Program-made: the position numbers and the translations under genes | Notes under the pieces: generated by a model | The model's database searches: none | Seen by the model: only the letters and a program-made list of their open reading frames with translations | Told to the model about the DNA's origin: nothing | Source: Sphingobium fuliginis | Lineage (GTDB): Bacteria; Pseudomonadota; Alphaproteobacteria; Sphingomonadales; Sphingomonadaceae | Assembly: GCF_004152845.1 (NCBI RefSeq) | Contig: NZ_SEON01000002.1 | Location: 1-64,000 of the forward strand | Direction: 5' to 3' | Length of the DNA stretch: 64,000 nucleotides | Shown: in pieces, positions 15,958 to 25,244 of the stretch | Position numbering within the stretch: the stretch's first letter is position 1 | Layout of the letters: every line of letters starts with the position of its first letter

Positions 15958-17091
15958 TCAGCCGATCAAGCCGGACAGACGATCCCAGAGGCCGAAAGAG
16001 GATAAATCGTTGAATGTTACCAGCACCATCATCGCCAGCAGAACCGCCAGGCCCGAGCGATAGGCCCATTCCTGCACCTGCGGACTGACCGGTCGCCGCT
16101 GTATCGCCTCCACCCCGTAGAACAGCAGATGCCCGCCATCCAGCATCGGGATTGGCAAGAGGTTGATGAACCCCAAGTTAATCGAGATGAGGGCCATGAA
16201 GAAGACGAAGCTCTCCACCCCCAGCGTCGCCGCCTGACCGGAAACCTCCGCGATCTTGAGCGGGCCGCCCAGTTCCTTGACCGATCGGCCGCCCCCCACG
16301 ATCTGGCCCAGCGTCTCCACCATGGTGCGGATGATCTGCCCCGTCCGCTCCACGGCGACGACCGGGGCTCGGGCTAGGCTGACGGGCTCGATCACCGGCT
16401 CACCCGGCGCGATGCCCAGCCGTCCGATGCGGAACTTGTTGCCGAAGCCGTCATCTTCCTCGACCGCGCCGACCTTGCCCTGCTTCTCGAACAGCTTGCC
16501 CCGGCGGTCGATCACGATGGTGACGGGTTCGCCGGGGCGGATCTGCGCGAACAGGCGAATATCGTCGAAGGTCGTCATTTCCCGCCCGTTGAGCGAGACT
16601 ATGCGGTCGCCCACGACGATGCCAGCCGCCGCTGCCGCGCTGCCGGGCTGCACCTGCCCGGCGACCGCAGGAGTACGGCTCTCGCCATGGACGAAGGCGA
16701 AGGTTGCAAGGATCGCCATGGCGAAGAGGAAGTTGATCGCCGGCCCGGCCGCGACGATGGCCGCCCGCTGCCATAGCGGCTTGGCAGGGAAGCTCTCGGC
16801 CCGTTCGGCGGCGGGCATTTCCAGCCAGCGGGGATCGGTCTGGCTCGCCGCGTTCATGTCGCCCTTGAAACGCACATAGCCGCCCAGCGGCAGCGCCCCC
16901 AGGCGCCAGCGGGTGCCGCGCCTGTCCACCCAGGCCGCGATTTCCGGGCCGAATCCGATGGAAAAGGCCTCCGCCTTCACCCCGCACCAGCGGCCCACCA
17001 GATAATGGCCCAGCTCATGCACGAAGACGAGCGGTCCGATGACCGCCACAAATGCGACTACGGTCAACAGGAAACCGGGATTCTGGATCAA
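15958..17091 (-). CDS. rseP: RIP metalloprotease RseP (site-2 protease)
   Basis: A 377-residue intramembrane protease. The zinc motif HELGH is at residues 25-29 in the first transmembrane helix, a PDZ domain lies around residues 120-210, and the second catalytic motif is PMLDGGHLLF near residue 325. It cleaves membrane-bound anti-sigma factors or other envelope substrates. It overlaps dxr by four bases (ATGA) and precedes bamA, the usual order. Confidence 0.96.
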   Translation of the reverse strand: MIQNPGFLLTVVAFVAVIGPLVFVHELGHYLVGRWCGVKAEAFSIGFGPEIAAWVDRRGTRWRLGALPLGGYVRFKGDMNAASQTDPRWLEMPAAERAESFPAKPLWQRAAIVAAGPAINFLFAMAILATFAFVHGESRTPAVAGQVQPGSAAAAAGIVVGDRIVSLNGREMTTFDDIRLFAQIRPGEPVTIVIDRRGKLFEKQGKVGAVEEDDGFGNKFRIGRLGIAPGEPVIEPVSLARAPVVAVERTGQIIRTMVETLGQIVGGGRSVKELGGPLKIAEVSGQAATLGVESFVFFMALISINLGFINLLPIPMLDGGHLLFYGVEAIQRRPVSPQVQEWAYRSGLAVLLAMMVLVTFNDLSSFGLWDRLSGLIG

Positions 17092-18245
17092 GCGGTCAAT
17101 CTTTCCATCACTTGTGCAGCCATATTACGCGCCTGCGCATCCGCTTCCAGCACATCGTCGATCTGGCGGGGCACAGGCGCGCTATAGCGGTTCAGGACAT
17201 CCTCCACAATCATGGCGATATCAAGGAAGCCTATGGCGCCTTTGAGGAAGGCGGCGACGGCGACCTCATTGGCGGCGTTCAATATGGCGGGCGCTGCGCC
17301 GCCCGCCTCCGCCGCCTGCCGGGTCAGCCGCAGCGCGGGGAAGCGATGCTCATCCGGCGCCTCGAAATCCAGGCGGGCGATCCGGGCGAGGTCCAGCGGC
17401 TGGCAAGGGGTAGCGATCCGATCGGGCCAGGCCAGCGCATGGGCGATGGGGATGCGCATGTCGGGCGAGCCAAGCTGCGCCAGGGTTGAGCGGTCGCGAT
17501 ATTCGACCATGGAGTGGATGACCGATTGCGGATGGACGAGGATCTCGATCCGGTCGAGCCCGACCGGGAAGAGATGCGCCGCCTCTATCAGTTCCAGCCC
17601 CTTGTTCATCATCGTCGCGCTGTCGACGCTGATCTTCGCGCCCATGGACCAGTTGGGATGGGCGACGGCCTGCGCGGGGGTGATGCCGCGCATCCCCTCC
17701 CGGCTGCGGGTGCGGAAGGGGCCGCCGCTCGCGGTCAGGGTGATCCTTGCGACATCTTCCATGCGACTGCCCGCAAGGCACTGGAATATGGCATTATGTT
17801 CGCTGTCGACCGGCAGCAGCGTCGCGCCCGACGCACCGACCGCGTCCATCATCAGCGCGCCCGCCGACACCAGCGATTCCTTGTTGGCGAGCGCGACCGT
17901 GCCACCCGCCTTCAACGCCGCCATGGTCGGGCGCAGCCCCGCGCAACCGACGATGGCGGCCATGCTCCAGTCCGCGCCTGCACCGGCCACGTCGACCAAC
18001 GCGCCTTGGCCGGCCGCCGCCTCCGTCCCGGAACCGCGCAGCGCATCCTTCAGCGCGTCATAGCGGGTCTCGTCCCCGATCACCGCGATCGCGGCATTGC
18101 TCTGCCGCGCGGCGGCGGCCAGACCCGCCACATCGCCATGCGCGGTCAGCGCAACAACGCTATAGCTGTCCGGATCGCGCTGGATCAGGTCCAGCGTGGA
18201 CATGCCGACCGATCCGGTCGCGCCGAAGATCGACACTTTCTTCAT
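17088..18245 (-). CDS. dxr: 1-deoxy-D-xylulose-5-phosphate reductoisomerase
   Basis: A 385-residue enzyme of the MEP isoprenoid pathway. It shows the NADPH motif FGATGSVG at residues 8-15, the metal/substrate segment PVDSEHNAIFQ, the ASGGPFRTR loop and the catalytic-domain stretch MNKGLELIEA. It converts DXP to MEP. Four-base overlaps with cdsA and rseP on both sides show tight translational coupling. Confidence 0.97.
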   Translation of the reverse strand: MKKVSIFGATGSVGMSTLDLIQRDPDSYSVVALTAHGDVAGLAAAARQSNAAIAVIGDETRYDALKDALRGSGTEAAAGQGALVDVAGAGADWSMAAIVGCAGLRPTMAALKAGGTVALANKESLVSAGALMMDAVGASGATLLPVDSEHNAIFQCLAGSRMEDVARITLTASGGPFRTRSREGMRGITPAQAVAHPNWSMGAKISVDSATMMNKGLELIEAAHLFPVGLDRIEILVHPQSVIHSMVEYRDRSTLAQLGSPDMRIPIAHALAWPDRIATPCQPLDLARIARLDFEAPDEHRFPALRLTRQAAEAGGAAPAILNAANEVAVAAFLKGAIGFLDIAMIVEDVLNRYSAPVPRQIDDVLEADAQARNMAAQVMERLTA

Positions 18246-19021
18246 GGCAATTGCACCAGGATCATATAGCAGATCGCGGCCAGCGGCGCGGCGGCGACCA
18301 CCCCGTCCAACCGATCCATCACGCCACCATGGCCGGGCAGCAGCGTACCGCTATCCTTCACCCCTGCACGGCGCTTCATCCAGCTTTCCAACAGGTCGCC
18401 CAGTTGCGCGGCGACCGCCAGCAGGCCGCTTGCCGCGGCAAGCTGAACCGGCAGGTCCGCGAACCGGTAGAGCAGGAAACCCACGGTCAGCGCCGCCAGC
18501 ACCCCACCGCCAAGGCCGGCCCAGGTCTTGGACGGGCTGACGCGCGGAGCCAGCTTCGGCCCGCCAATGGAGCGGCCGGCGAAATAAGCGCCGATGTCGG
18601 TCGCCCAAACGAGGCCCAGCGCCCAGAGGGTCAGCAGCAACCCCTGAAGATTGGGCGCCTGTTCGCGCAGGAAAAGCAGCGCCATCACCGGCACGACGAT
18701 ATAGGGCACGCCCAGCGCCAGCTTGACCGACCGGCCCACCAGCGCGACGAAGAAGAAGGCGGCCGCCATCAATGTGAAGGCGAGCCAGGACACGCCGGCC
18801 GCCGCCGGGCAAAGGATCGCCAGCGGCACCGAGACGGCGAACATCGCCAGCTTGCGGTTCTCCGGCGTGGCTCCGGTCAGGTCGCCCCACTCCCCCTGCA
18901 TCAGCACGCCCGCCACGGACAGCAGCATCCAGAAAAGGAAGCCGCCCGAAAACAGGGCCGCCAACGCTACGAGGATGAGCACGACGCCGACGATGGCGCG
19001 GGTGCGAAGCTCGCTCGACAT
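18242..19021 (-). CDS. cdsA: Phosphatidate cytidylyltransferase
   Basis: A 259-residue polytopic membrane enzyme that makes CDP-diacylglycerol. The C-terminal signature GALGDLLESWMKRRAGVKD-type block (here QLGDLLESWMKRRAGVKDSG) and PGHGGVMDRLD are diagnostic. ATG 19021 gives the family N-terminus (SSELRTRAIVGV) and leaves five bases to the uppS stop; longer readings overlap uppS. Its product feeds pssA encoded at 23.6 kb. Confidence 0.96.
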   Translation of the reverse strand: MSSELRTRAIVGVVLILVALAALFSGGFLFWMLLSVAGVLMQGEWGDLTGATPENRKLAMFAVSVPLAILCPAAAGVSWLAFTLMAAAFFFVALVGRSVKLALGVPYIVVPVMALLFLREQAPNLQGLLLTLWALGLVWATDIGAYFAGRSIGGPKLAPRVSPSKTWAGLGGGVLAALTVGFLLYRFADLPVQLAAASGLLAVAAQLGDLLESWMKRRAGVKDSGTLLPGHGGVMDRLDGVVAAAPLAAICYMILVQLP

Positions 19022-19026
19022 GCCTG

Positions 19027-19803
19027 TCACAGCCCGCCGAAACGGCGGTCCCTCAGGCGGAAGGCGTCCAGTGCGGCAGCCAGCGCCCGCCCGTCGAAAT
19101 CCGGCCACAGCATGTCCGTGAAATAAAGCTCCGCATAGGCGGCCTGCCATAGCATGAAATTGCTGAGCCGCTGCTCGCCCGAGGTACGGATCATCAGGTC
19201 GAGCGGCGGCAGGTCTGCGGTGTAGAGCGCCGCATCCACATCGGCGAGGCCGATCTCCTCCGCCGCGATCTCGCCGGCGGCCACGCGGCGCGCCAGCGTC
19301 TGGGCCATGCGAACCAGTTCGTCCTGCGCGCCATAGTTGAGCGCTATGGCAATGATCGGCCCGCTATTCCCCGCAGTCCGCGCCACTGCATTGTCGATCA
19401 GCGCCACCAGCGCAGGATCGAGCGCCCGATAATTGCCGATGATGCGCAGCCGCACGCCATTGGCATGGAATTCGTCAAGGTCGGACTGGATGAAATGACG
19501 CAGCAGGCCCATCAGGTCCGCCACCTCGCCGGCCGGACGCTTCCAGTTTTCCGAGGAAAAGGCGTAGAGCGTCAGGCATTCCAGACCCAGTTCCCGCGCG
19601 GCGCGGGCGACGCGGCGCACCGCCTCCACCCCCGCCCGATGGCCGGCGATGCGGGGCAGGAAGCGCTTCTTCGCCCAGCGTCCATTGCCGTCCATGATGA
19701 TGGCGACGTGACGAGGCATGGCCGTTCCTGGCGGAACATCCTTGGGGCGCGCGCCATGGGCTGGCGCGCCGCTGGTCAGATCGGTTTTGGCTTGGGTGGC
19801 CAT
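19027..19803 (-). CDS. uppS: Isoprenyl transferase (undecaprenyl diphosphate synthase)
   Basis: A 258-residue cis-prenyltransferase. The catalytic Asp38 is in AIIMDGNGRWAKKR, and the C-terminal RTSGEQRLSNFMLWQ and TDMLWPDF motifs are complete. It makes the C55 carrier for peptidoglycan and surface glycans. It has a 30-residue N-terminal extension compared with short family members; a later start cannot be excluded. It lies between frr and cdsA. Confidence 0.96.
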   Translation of the reverse strand: MATQAKTDLTSGAPAHGARPKDVPPGTAMPRHVAIIMDGNGRWAKKRFLPRIAGHRAGVEAVRRVARAARELGLECLTLYAFSSENWKRPAGEVADLMGLLRHFIQSDLDEFHANGVRLRIIGNYRALDPALVALIDNAVARTAGNSGPIIAIALNYGAQDELVRMAQTLARRVAAGEIAAEEIGLADVDAALYTADLPPLDLMIRTSGEQRLSNFMLWQAAYAELYFTDMLWPDFDGRALAAALDAFRLRDRRFGGL

Positions 19804-19846
19804 CAGACAGGAATGCGTGCTTTGGCCGCGAAAGGAAAGCCCCGGA

Positions 19847-20404
19847 TCACTGACCGAGAATTTCCTTTTCCTTCGCCGCAGCCGCCGCGTCGATGTCCGC
19901 GATGGTGCTATCGGTCAGCTTCTGGACTTCGGTTTCCTTGCGCTTGCGCTCGTCCTCGCTGATCTCGCCCTTCTTCTCGTCGGTCTTCAGGCTGTCCATG
20001 CCGTCGCGGCGGACATTGCGGACGGCGATCCGGGCGCCCTCGGCATATTTGCTGGCGAGCTTGGCGAGTTCCTTGCGGCGCTCCTCGGTCAGGTCGGGGA
20101 TCGGCAGGCGCAGCGTCTGGCCGTCGACGATGGGGTTAAGGCCCAGCCCCGCCGAACGGATCGCCTTGTCGACCGGGCCGACATTGCTCTTGTCCCACAC
20201 CTGCACGGAAAGCATGCGCGGTTCGGGCGCGGAAACGGTCGCGACCTGATTAAGCGGCATATGCGCGCCATAGACCTCGACCGTCACCGGATCGAGAAGC
20301 TGGATATTGGCGCGGCCCGTGCGCAGGCCCGACAGATCGCCTTTCAGCGATTCCAGGGCACCCGCCATGCGGCGTTCGAGGTCGGCCTTGTCATATTGAG
20401 CCAT
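19847..20404 (-). CDS. frr: Ribosome recycling factor
   Basis: A 185-residue RRF of exact family length, with [21 protein letters not shown] and the C-terminal coiled arm. It splits post-termination ribosomes together with EF-G. It starts six bases after the pyrH stop, the standard pyrH-frr pair. Confidence 0.98.
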   Translation of the reverse strand: MAQYDKADLERRMAGALESLKGDLSGLRTGRANIQLLDPVTVEVYGAHMPLNQVATVSAPEPRMLSVQVWDKSNVGPVDKAIRSAGLGLNPIVDGQTLRLPIPDLTEERRKELAKLASKYAEGARIAVRNVRRDGMDSLKTDEKKGEISEDERKRKETEVQKLTDSTIADIDAAAAAKEKEILGQ

Positions 20405-20410
20405 TTTGTT

Positions 20411-21136
20411 TCAGCGCTCCTGATTTTGCACGATCGTCGCCACACCGTCACCGGCCAGCACCTTGGCCAGATTGCCGGTTTCGCGGATGTTGAACACGAC
20501 GATGGGGATATTGTTTTCGCGGCAAAGGGCAATGGCGCTCGCGTCCATGACCTTCAGATTGTCGTTCAGCACCTGGTCGAAGCTGATCGCTTCATAGCGG
20601 GCCGCATCCGGCACCTTCTTGGGATCGGCATTGTAGATGCCGTCGACGCTGGTCCCCTTGAACAGGGCGTCGCAATCCATTTCGGCCGCCCGCAGCGCCG
20701 CCGTGGTGTCCGTGGTGAAGAAGGGGCTGCCGGTGCCCGCCGCGAAGATGACGATCCGTCCCTTCTCCATATGCCGCACCGCCTTGCGCCGGATATAGGG
20801 TTCGCAGACCGACGCCATCGGAATGGCGGACTGGACGCGCGTGTCGTAGCCCAGCTTCTCCAGCGCATTCTGCACGGCGAGCGCGTTCATGACGGTGGCC
20901 AGCATGCCCATATAGTCGGCGCTCGCCCGGTCGAAACCCTTGGCGGCGCCCGCCAGACCCCGGAAGATATTGCCGCCGCCAACGACGACGCACAGTTCGA
21001 ACCCCGCATCCTTCGCCGCCGCGATCTCGCCCGCGACGCGGTTCACCGTCTCCGGCTCGATGCCGAACTGCCCCTGCCCCATCAGCACTTCGCCCGAAAG
21101 TTTCAGCAGGATGCGCTTGAAGGCTGGGCGAGACAT
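20411..21136 (-). CDS. pyrH: UMP kinase
   Basis: A 241-residue amino-acid-kinase-fold enzyme phosphorylating UMP to UDP. Motifs: [13 protein letters not shown] at the N-terminus, [11 protein letters not shown], and the [20 protein letters not shown] nucleotide site. ATG 21136 is preferred; an in-frame TTG three codons earlier is closer to AAGGAA but is atypical for the family. It follows tsf after a 170-base gap. Confidence 0.97.
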   Translation of the reverse strand: MSRPAFKRILLKLSGEVLMGQGQFGIEPETVNRVAGEIAAAKDAGFELCVVVGGGNIFRGLAGAAKGFDRASADYMGMLATVMNALAVQNALEKLGYDTRVQSAIPMASVCEPYIRRKAVRHMEKGRIVIFAAGTGSPFFTTDTTAALRAAEMDCDALFKGTSVDGIYNADPKKVPDAARYEAISFDQVLNDNLKVMDASAIALCRENNIPIVVFNIRETGNLAKVLAGDGVATIVQNQER

Positions 21137-21306
21137 GCGGGGCAATATTCCTTTTATGATCGGGCAAGGAAATGGCGCGCACCTTAAGCAGCGCGCGCCA
21201 TGTTGTGAAGCAGGGTTTTGGAAACCCCGAACTTCCTTAGCGCCCGCTTCCGGCTTGTCGAGAAGCCTGAGCCTCCCGACACCGCCGAAGCGAACGAACT
21301 ATCGGA

Positions 21307-22233
21307 TCAGACGCCTGCGGCCGCGGCCACTTCGGCGGCGAAGTCGCTCGTTTCCTTCTCGATGCCTTCACCGAGCTGGAAGCGGACATAGTTCTTCAGC
21401 GTGATCGACGCGCCGGCATCCTTCGCCGCCTTCGCGACGACATCGGCAACCGGGGTCTTGTTGTCCATCACGAAGAGCTGGCTGAGCAGGGCCTGCTCCT
21501 TGGCGAACTTGGCGACGGCGCCGTCGACCATCTTGGCGACGATCTCGGCAGGCTTGCCCGATTCGGCGGCCTTTTCAGCGGCGATGGCGCGCTCGCGCTC
21601 CAGCAGGGCCGGATCGATGTCGGCGGCCGACAGCGCCAGCGGGAAGGCAGCGGCGATGTGCATCGCGATCTGCTTGCCCAGCGGCTCCAGGACGTCGGCG
21701 GGCGCATCGCCTTCCAGCGCAACCAGCACGCCGATCTTGCCCAGGCCCGGAGCGGCCGCATTATGGACATAGGGAACGACCACGCCCTGGTTCACCTCGA
21801 CCTGGCCGACGCGGCGCAGGGTCTGGTTCTCGCCGATGGTGGCGATGTTGGCGACCAGCTTCTCGGCGACCGTGCCGCCCGAGGGATAGGCCGCGTTCGA
21901 CAGCGCCTCGGCATCGGCCACGCCGTTCTCCAGCGCGATGACCGACACGGTGCGGACGAAATCCTGGAACTGGTCGTTCTTGGCGACGAAGTCGGTTTCG
22001 CTGTTCACTTCGACGGCCACACCCTTGGTGCCGGCGACGGCGACGCCGACCAGGCCTTCGGCGGCGGTGCGGCTCGACTTCTTCTGCGCGGCGGCCAGAC
22101 CCTTGGCGCGCAGCCAGTCGGTCGCCGCTTCGATGTCGCCATTGGCTTCGGTGAGCGCCTTCTTGCAATCCATCATGCCCGCGCCCGAACGGTCGCGCAG
22201 TTCCTTGACGGCAGCAGCGGTAATCTCGGCCAT
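21307..22233 (-). CDS. tsf: Elongation factor Ts
   Basis: A 308-residue EF-Ts: N-terminal UBA-like domain ([19 protein letters not shown]), the core with [10 protein letters not shown], and the C-terminal helical part. It regenerates EF-Tu-GTP. AGGAG lies 9 bases before ATG 22233, fixing the start. It is separated from rpsB by a hairpin. Confidence 0.98.
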   Translation of the reverse strand: MAEITAAAVKELRDRSGAGMMDCKKALTEANGDIEAATDWLRAKGLAAAQKKSSRTAAEGLVGVAVAGTKGVAVEVNSETDFVAKNDQFQDFVRTVSVIALENGVADAEALSNAAYPSGGTVAEKLVANIATIGENQTLRRVGQVEVNQGVVVPYVHNAAAPGLGKIGVLVALEGDAPADVLEPLGKQIAMHIAAAFPLALSAADIDPALLERERAIAAEKAAESGKPAEIVAKMVDGAVAKFAKEQALLSQLFVMDNKTPVADVVAKAAKDAGASITLKNYVRFQLGEGIEKETSDFAAEVAAAAGV

Positions 22234-22262
22234 GTTTCGGCTCCTAAAGTTCAATGTTTCAG

Positions 22263-22298
22263 AAAAACGGCAGGGCGCGTTCCAGTGGAGCGCGCCCT
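22263..22298 (-). terminator. Attenuator-type hairpin between rpsB and tsf
   Basis: On the minus strand AGGGCGCG-C-TCC pairs with GGA-A-CGCGCCCT around ACT, followed by GCCGTTTTTC. The U-run comes after a 4-base spacer. It probably lets only part of the rpsB transcripts continue into tsf. Confidence 0.7.
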
Positions 22299-22331
22299 AG
22301 CCTGTCAATTTTGCAGTTCGAAGACCGCGTC

Positions 22332-23090
22332 TCAGGCCTGAGCGACGACCTCTTCGGCCTCGGGCTCGTCCAGAGCGCCCAGGTCGACGCCCGAAGCCTG
22401 CTGCGCACCGCGGTTGCCCTTGGTGGCGGCGGCGGCGACGGCGTCGCAGTAAAGGCGGATCGCGCGGCTGGCGTCATCGTTCGCCGGAACCGGGAACGCG
22501 ATGCCGTCGGGCGAGACGTTGGAATCGAGGATCGCAACGACCGGGATGCCCAGCGTGTTGGCTTCCTTGATCGCCAGTTCTTCCTTGTTGGCGTCGATCA
22601 CGAACATGACATCGGGGATGCCGTTCATGTCGCGGATGCCGCCCAGCGACAGTTCCAGCTTCTCGCGCTCGCGGGTCATCTGGAGGACTTCCTTCTTGGT
22701 GAAGCCGTGGGTGTCGCCCGACAGCTTCTCTTCCAGGGTCTTCAGACGCTTGATCGAACCCGAAATGGTCTTCCAGTTGGTGAGCATGCCGCCCAGCCAG
22801 CGATGGTTGACGAAATGCTGGCCCGACTTGCGGGCGGCTTCGGCGATCGGGTCCTGCGCCTGGCGCTTGGTGCCGACGAACAGCACCTTGCCACCGGCGG
22901 CGACGGTCGCCGACACGAAGTCCAGCGCGCGGCCGAACAGCGGCACGGTCTGCGACAGGTCGAGAATGTGGATGCCGTTGCGCTCACCGAAGATGTACGG
23001 CTTCATGCGCGGGTTCCAGCGGTGGGTCTGGTGGCCGAAATGCGCGCCGGCCTCGATCAATTGATGCATGGTGACGACAGGAGCCGCCAT
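22332..23090 (-). CDS. rpsB: 30S ribosomal protein S2
   Basis: A 252-residue uS2: [25 protein letters not shown] at the N-terminus (quoted in part), the coiled-coil region, and [11 protein letters not shown]. The start is ATG 23090, behind AAGGAG. A short acidic C-terminal tail ([11 protein letters not shown]) is typical of alphaproteobacteria. It heads the long minus-strand run down to fabZ. Confidence 0.98.
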   Translation of the reverse strand: MAAPVVTMHQLIEAGAHFGHQTHRWNPRMKPYIFGERNGIHILDLSQTVPLFGRALDFVSATVAAGGKVLFVGTKRQAQDPIAEAARKSGQHFVNHRWLGGMLTNWKTISGSIKRLKTLEEKLSGDTHGFTKKEVLQMTREREKLELSLGGIRDMNGIPDVMFVIDANKEELAIKEANTLGIPVVAILDSNVSPDGIAFPVPANDDASRAIRLYCDAVAAAATKGNRGAQQASGVDLGALDEPEAEEVVAQA

Positions 23091-23183
23091 AATATTTCTC
23101 CTTCCGGTTACACCTCTGGGAATCAGGAACTGGGCGTCACGCACAGCACCGGATATGTCGATTCCCATGTGGAATGGGCGCGC

Positions 23184-23211
23184 CTTTAACGGCGTCGGAA
23201 TATCAATGCAA
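23184..23211 (-). promoter_or_regulatory. Possible rpsB promoter
   Basis: On the minus strand TTGCAT (23206-23211) and TTAAAG (23184-23189) are 16 bases apart, giving a leader of roughly 85 bases before rpsB. The -10 match is weak. Confidence 0.4.
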
Positions 23212-23216
23212 GGGGG

Positions 23217-23251
23217 TTGACTCTCCATTCCGGATAGAACATAAGGAGAAC
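23217..23251 (+). promoter_or_regulatory. Promoter with LexA (SOS) box
   Basis: TTGACT at 23217-23222 is followed 17 bases later by CATAAG (23240-23245). Overlapping that -10 is GAAC-N7-GAAC (23237-23251), which on the other strand is GTTC-N7-GTTC, the LexA operator known from alphaproteobacteria. The arrangement predicts DNA-damage induction of the small gene that follows. The rpsB promoter points the other way from the same region. Confidence 0.65.
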
Positions 23252-23262
23252 ATCGGGAACAA

Positions 23263-23565
23263 ATGGCGGATTCACGCCGTTTGCCTGCCTATAGTGAACC
23301 AAGCCGTGCAAATGGCAAGACAGAAAGTGAGCTGCATATGTTCGCACTGGTCGCAGCACTTGTTTTCATCGGATCCTTCCTGCTGGCCGCAGGCACCATT
23401 ATCGGCATGTTCCTGGCCTATCATGACAAGATGGTCGCGGCGCTGACGTTCGAACCGATACCGCAGGAAACGCCGGTCTATCGCCTGCGCATCAGCCGGC
23501 GACGCGCGTCACCCTCTGCACGGCAGGCCGCGCCGGCTTTTGCGGCGGCGGTCCTGGCCGCCTGA
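23263..23565 (+). CDS. Small single-pass membrane protein, probably SOS-regulated
   Basis: A 100-residue protein if started at ATG 23263: a hydrophilic N-terminal stretch ([18 protein letters not shown]), one transmembrane helix at about residues 27-52, and a basic then alanine-rich tail. An internal ATG at 23338 would give a 75-residue form starting directly at the helix; codons before it are less GC-rich at third positions, so this start is a real alternative. It has no recognised family. The LexA-box promoter 12 bases upstream, plus small size and a single helix, recalls SOS cell-division inhibitors such as Caulobacter SidA, without visible sequence similarity. Confidence 0.65.
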   Translation: MADSRRLPAYSEPSRANGKTESELHMFALVAALVFIGSFLLAAGTIIGMFLAYHDKMVAALTFEPIPQETPVYRLRISRRRASPSARQAAPAFAAAVLAA

Positions 23566-23568
23566 GGA

Positions 23569-24345
23569 TTACGCTTCCTCGCCCGCCCGCTGGCGGCGCA
23601 CCTTGGCATAGGACATCATGCCGAAGGGGATGAGCGCAAGGTAGAAGGCGCACAACACCAGCAGCGTCAGCCACGGATCGGTGATCAGCAGCGCCGCCAG
23701 CAGACCCGCCAGCGCGATCGCCTCCAGCCGGATGCGTTTGCGCAGGCGCAGCGCCGACCAGCTATAGGTCGCGATGTTGGAGATCATCAGGAAAGCCGTG
23801 AAGGCGGTCCAGGGCGCCACGACATACCATTCCCGAAAAAGCGGCTCGCCCGTCACCAGCCAGAGATAGAGCGGCACGAAGGCCAGCCCCGCACCTGCCG
23901 GAGCCGGCACGCCGGTCAGGAAACCGGCGGATTTGTGCGGCTGAACATCGGCGTCGATATTCGCATTGAACCGCGCCAGCCGCAGCGCGCAGGACAGCGC
24001 ATGGGCGAGCGCGAAGATCCAGCCGAATTTCGGCATGGCGTTCAGCGACCAGAGATAGAGCACCAGCGCCGGCGCCACGCCAAAGGCGATGGAGTCCGAC
24101 AAGGAGTCGAGTTCGGCCCCGAAACGGCTCTCCCCCCGCAACAACCGCGCGATGCGCCCGTCCAGCCCATCCAGCACCCCGGCGATGAGGATGGAGAGCA
24201 CCGCCCTCTCCCACTCGCCCGATATGCCGTAGCGCACGCCGGTCAGGCCGAAGCACAGGGCCATTGCGGTCACGGCGTTGGGCGCCACCATCCGCAGGGT
24301 GATCCCCCGGCGCAATCCGCGCGGGATGGCGCGCCGCTGCCGCAT
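23569..24345 (-). CDS. pssA: CDP-diacylglycerol-serine O-phosphatidyltransferase
   Basis: A 258-residue membrane enzyme of the CDP-alcohol phosphatidyltransferase family. The metal site DG-x2-AR-x8-G-x3-D-x3-D is complete (DGRIAR ... GAELDSLSD). It joins serine to CDP-diacylglycerol to give phosphatidylserine. Several transmembrane helices follow. Its start overlaps the psd stop by one base, so the two-step route to phosphatidylethanolamine is a coupled pair. Confidence 0.95.
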   Translation of the reverse strand: MRQRRAIPRGLRRGITLRMVAPNAVTAMALCFGLTGVRYGISGEWERAVLSILIAGVLDGLDGRIARLLRGESRFGAELDSLSDSIAFGVAPALVLYLWSLNAMPKFGWIFALAHALSCALRLARFNANIDADVQPHKSAGFLTGVPAPAGAGLAFVPLYLWLVTGEPLFREWYVVAPWTAFTAFLMISNIATYSWSALRLRKRIRLEAIALAGLLAALLITDPWLTLLVLCAFYLALIPFGMMSYAKVRRQRAGEEA

Positions 24346-25079
24346 TATTGCTGAATCCCCGAAATCACGCGCATGTCACCGATCTGGCCCAGGATCGTCT
24401 CACCCGCGACGGTGCGCTGCCCCAGCACCACGCGCGGCGCGGTGCCGGCGGGCAGATAGACGTCGACCCGGCTGCCGAAACGGATGAGGCCGATGCGCTG
24501 TCCGGCCGCGACCATGTCGCCCGGCTTCACGAAGGGCACGATCCGCCGCGCCACCAATCCGGCGATCTGGGTGAAGCCGATGCGCACGCCGTCATGCCGC
24601 TCCACCAATATATGCTGGCGCTCATTATCCTCGCTCGCCTTGTCGAGATCGGCGTTCAGGAACTTGCCCGAGATATAGACGACCGATTTCACCGTCCCGC
24701 CGATCGGCGTGCGGTTGATGTGGACGTCGAACACGCTCATGAAGATCGACACGCGGATCATGGGCTGGTCGCCCAGCCCATCCGCCCCTGCCATCTCGCG
24801 GGGGGGCGGCACCCGCTGGATCAGCGTCACCAGCCCATCGGCGGGGGCGACGATGGCCCGCTCATCCTGCGGCACCGCGCGCACCGGATCGCGGAAGAAC
24901 GCCAGCACCCAGATGGTCACCATCACCATCAGCCAGCCGAGGATTTCCCAGCCGACCAGGAACAGCAGCGCGGTGATGGCCGCCGCGATCAGGCCGAATT
25001 TCACGCCCTCCGGATGCACGGAGGGGAAGCGCCATTTCACATTGCCGCCCAGTGCGACCGTCAGTTCGTCATTTTCCAT
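24345..25079 (-). CDS. psd: Phosphatidylserine decarboxylase (pyruvoyl-dependent)
   Basis: A 244-residue decarboxylase of the short Psd type. Two membrane-seeking helices lie at about residues 26-62. FFRDPVR and DVHINRTP are family motifs. The self-cleavage site is Gly202-Ser203 in [12 protein letters not shown], which generates the pyruvoyl group. It converts phosphatidylserine to phosphatidylethanolamine. ATG 25079 gives the family N-terminus; a much longer in-frame reading extends antisense over icd and is rejected. Confidence 0.96.
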   Translation of the reverse strand: MENDELTVALGGNVKWRFPSVHPEGVKFGLIAAAITALLFLVGWEILGWLMVMVTIWVLAFFRDPVRAVPQDERAIVAPADGLVTLIQRVPPPREMAGADGLGDQPMIRVSIFMSVFDVHINRTPIGGTVKSVVYISGKFLNADLDKASEDNERQHILVERHDGVRIGFTQIAGLVARRIVPFVKPGDMVAAGQRIGLIRFGSRVDVYLPAGTAPRVVLGQRTVAGETILGQIGDMRVISGIQQ

Positions 25080-25244
25080 GGGCACCGTCTTTAAGGACAG
25101 ACACTTGCAGTGACAACGTCCGATACCGTCGCAGGAGCCATGAAATGTTCCAATCCTGCAAAGGGCATTGGACGGTTGAACATTGCCGTCGCTTTGCCTA
25201 GGGCGGTCGCAAATTCCACCCGAACGAGAAGGCGAACAGGCGCT

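Noticed and set aside
13830..16013. Long plus-strand open frame opposite bamA
   Set aside because: Antisense shadow of BamA codons; no start signal and no recognisable domain.
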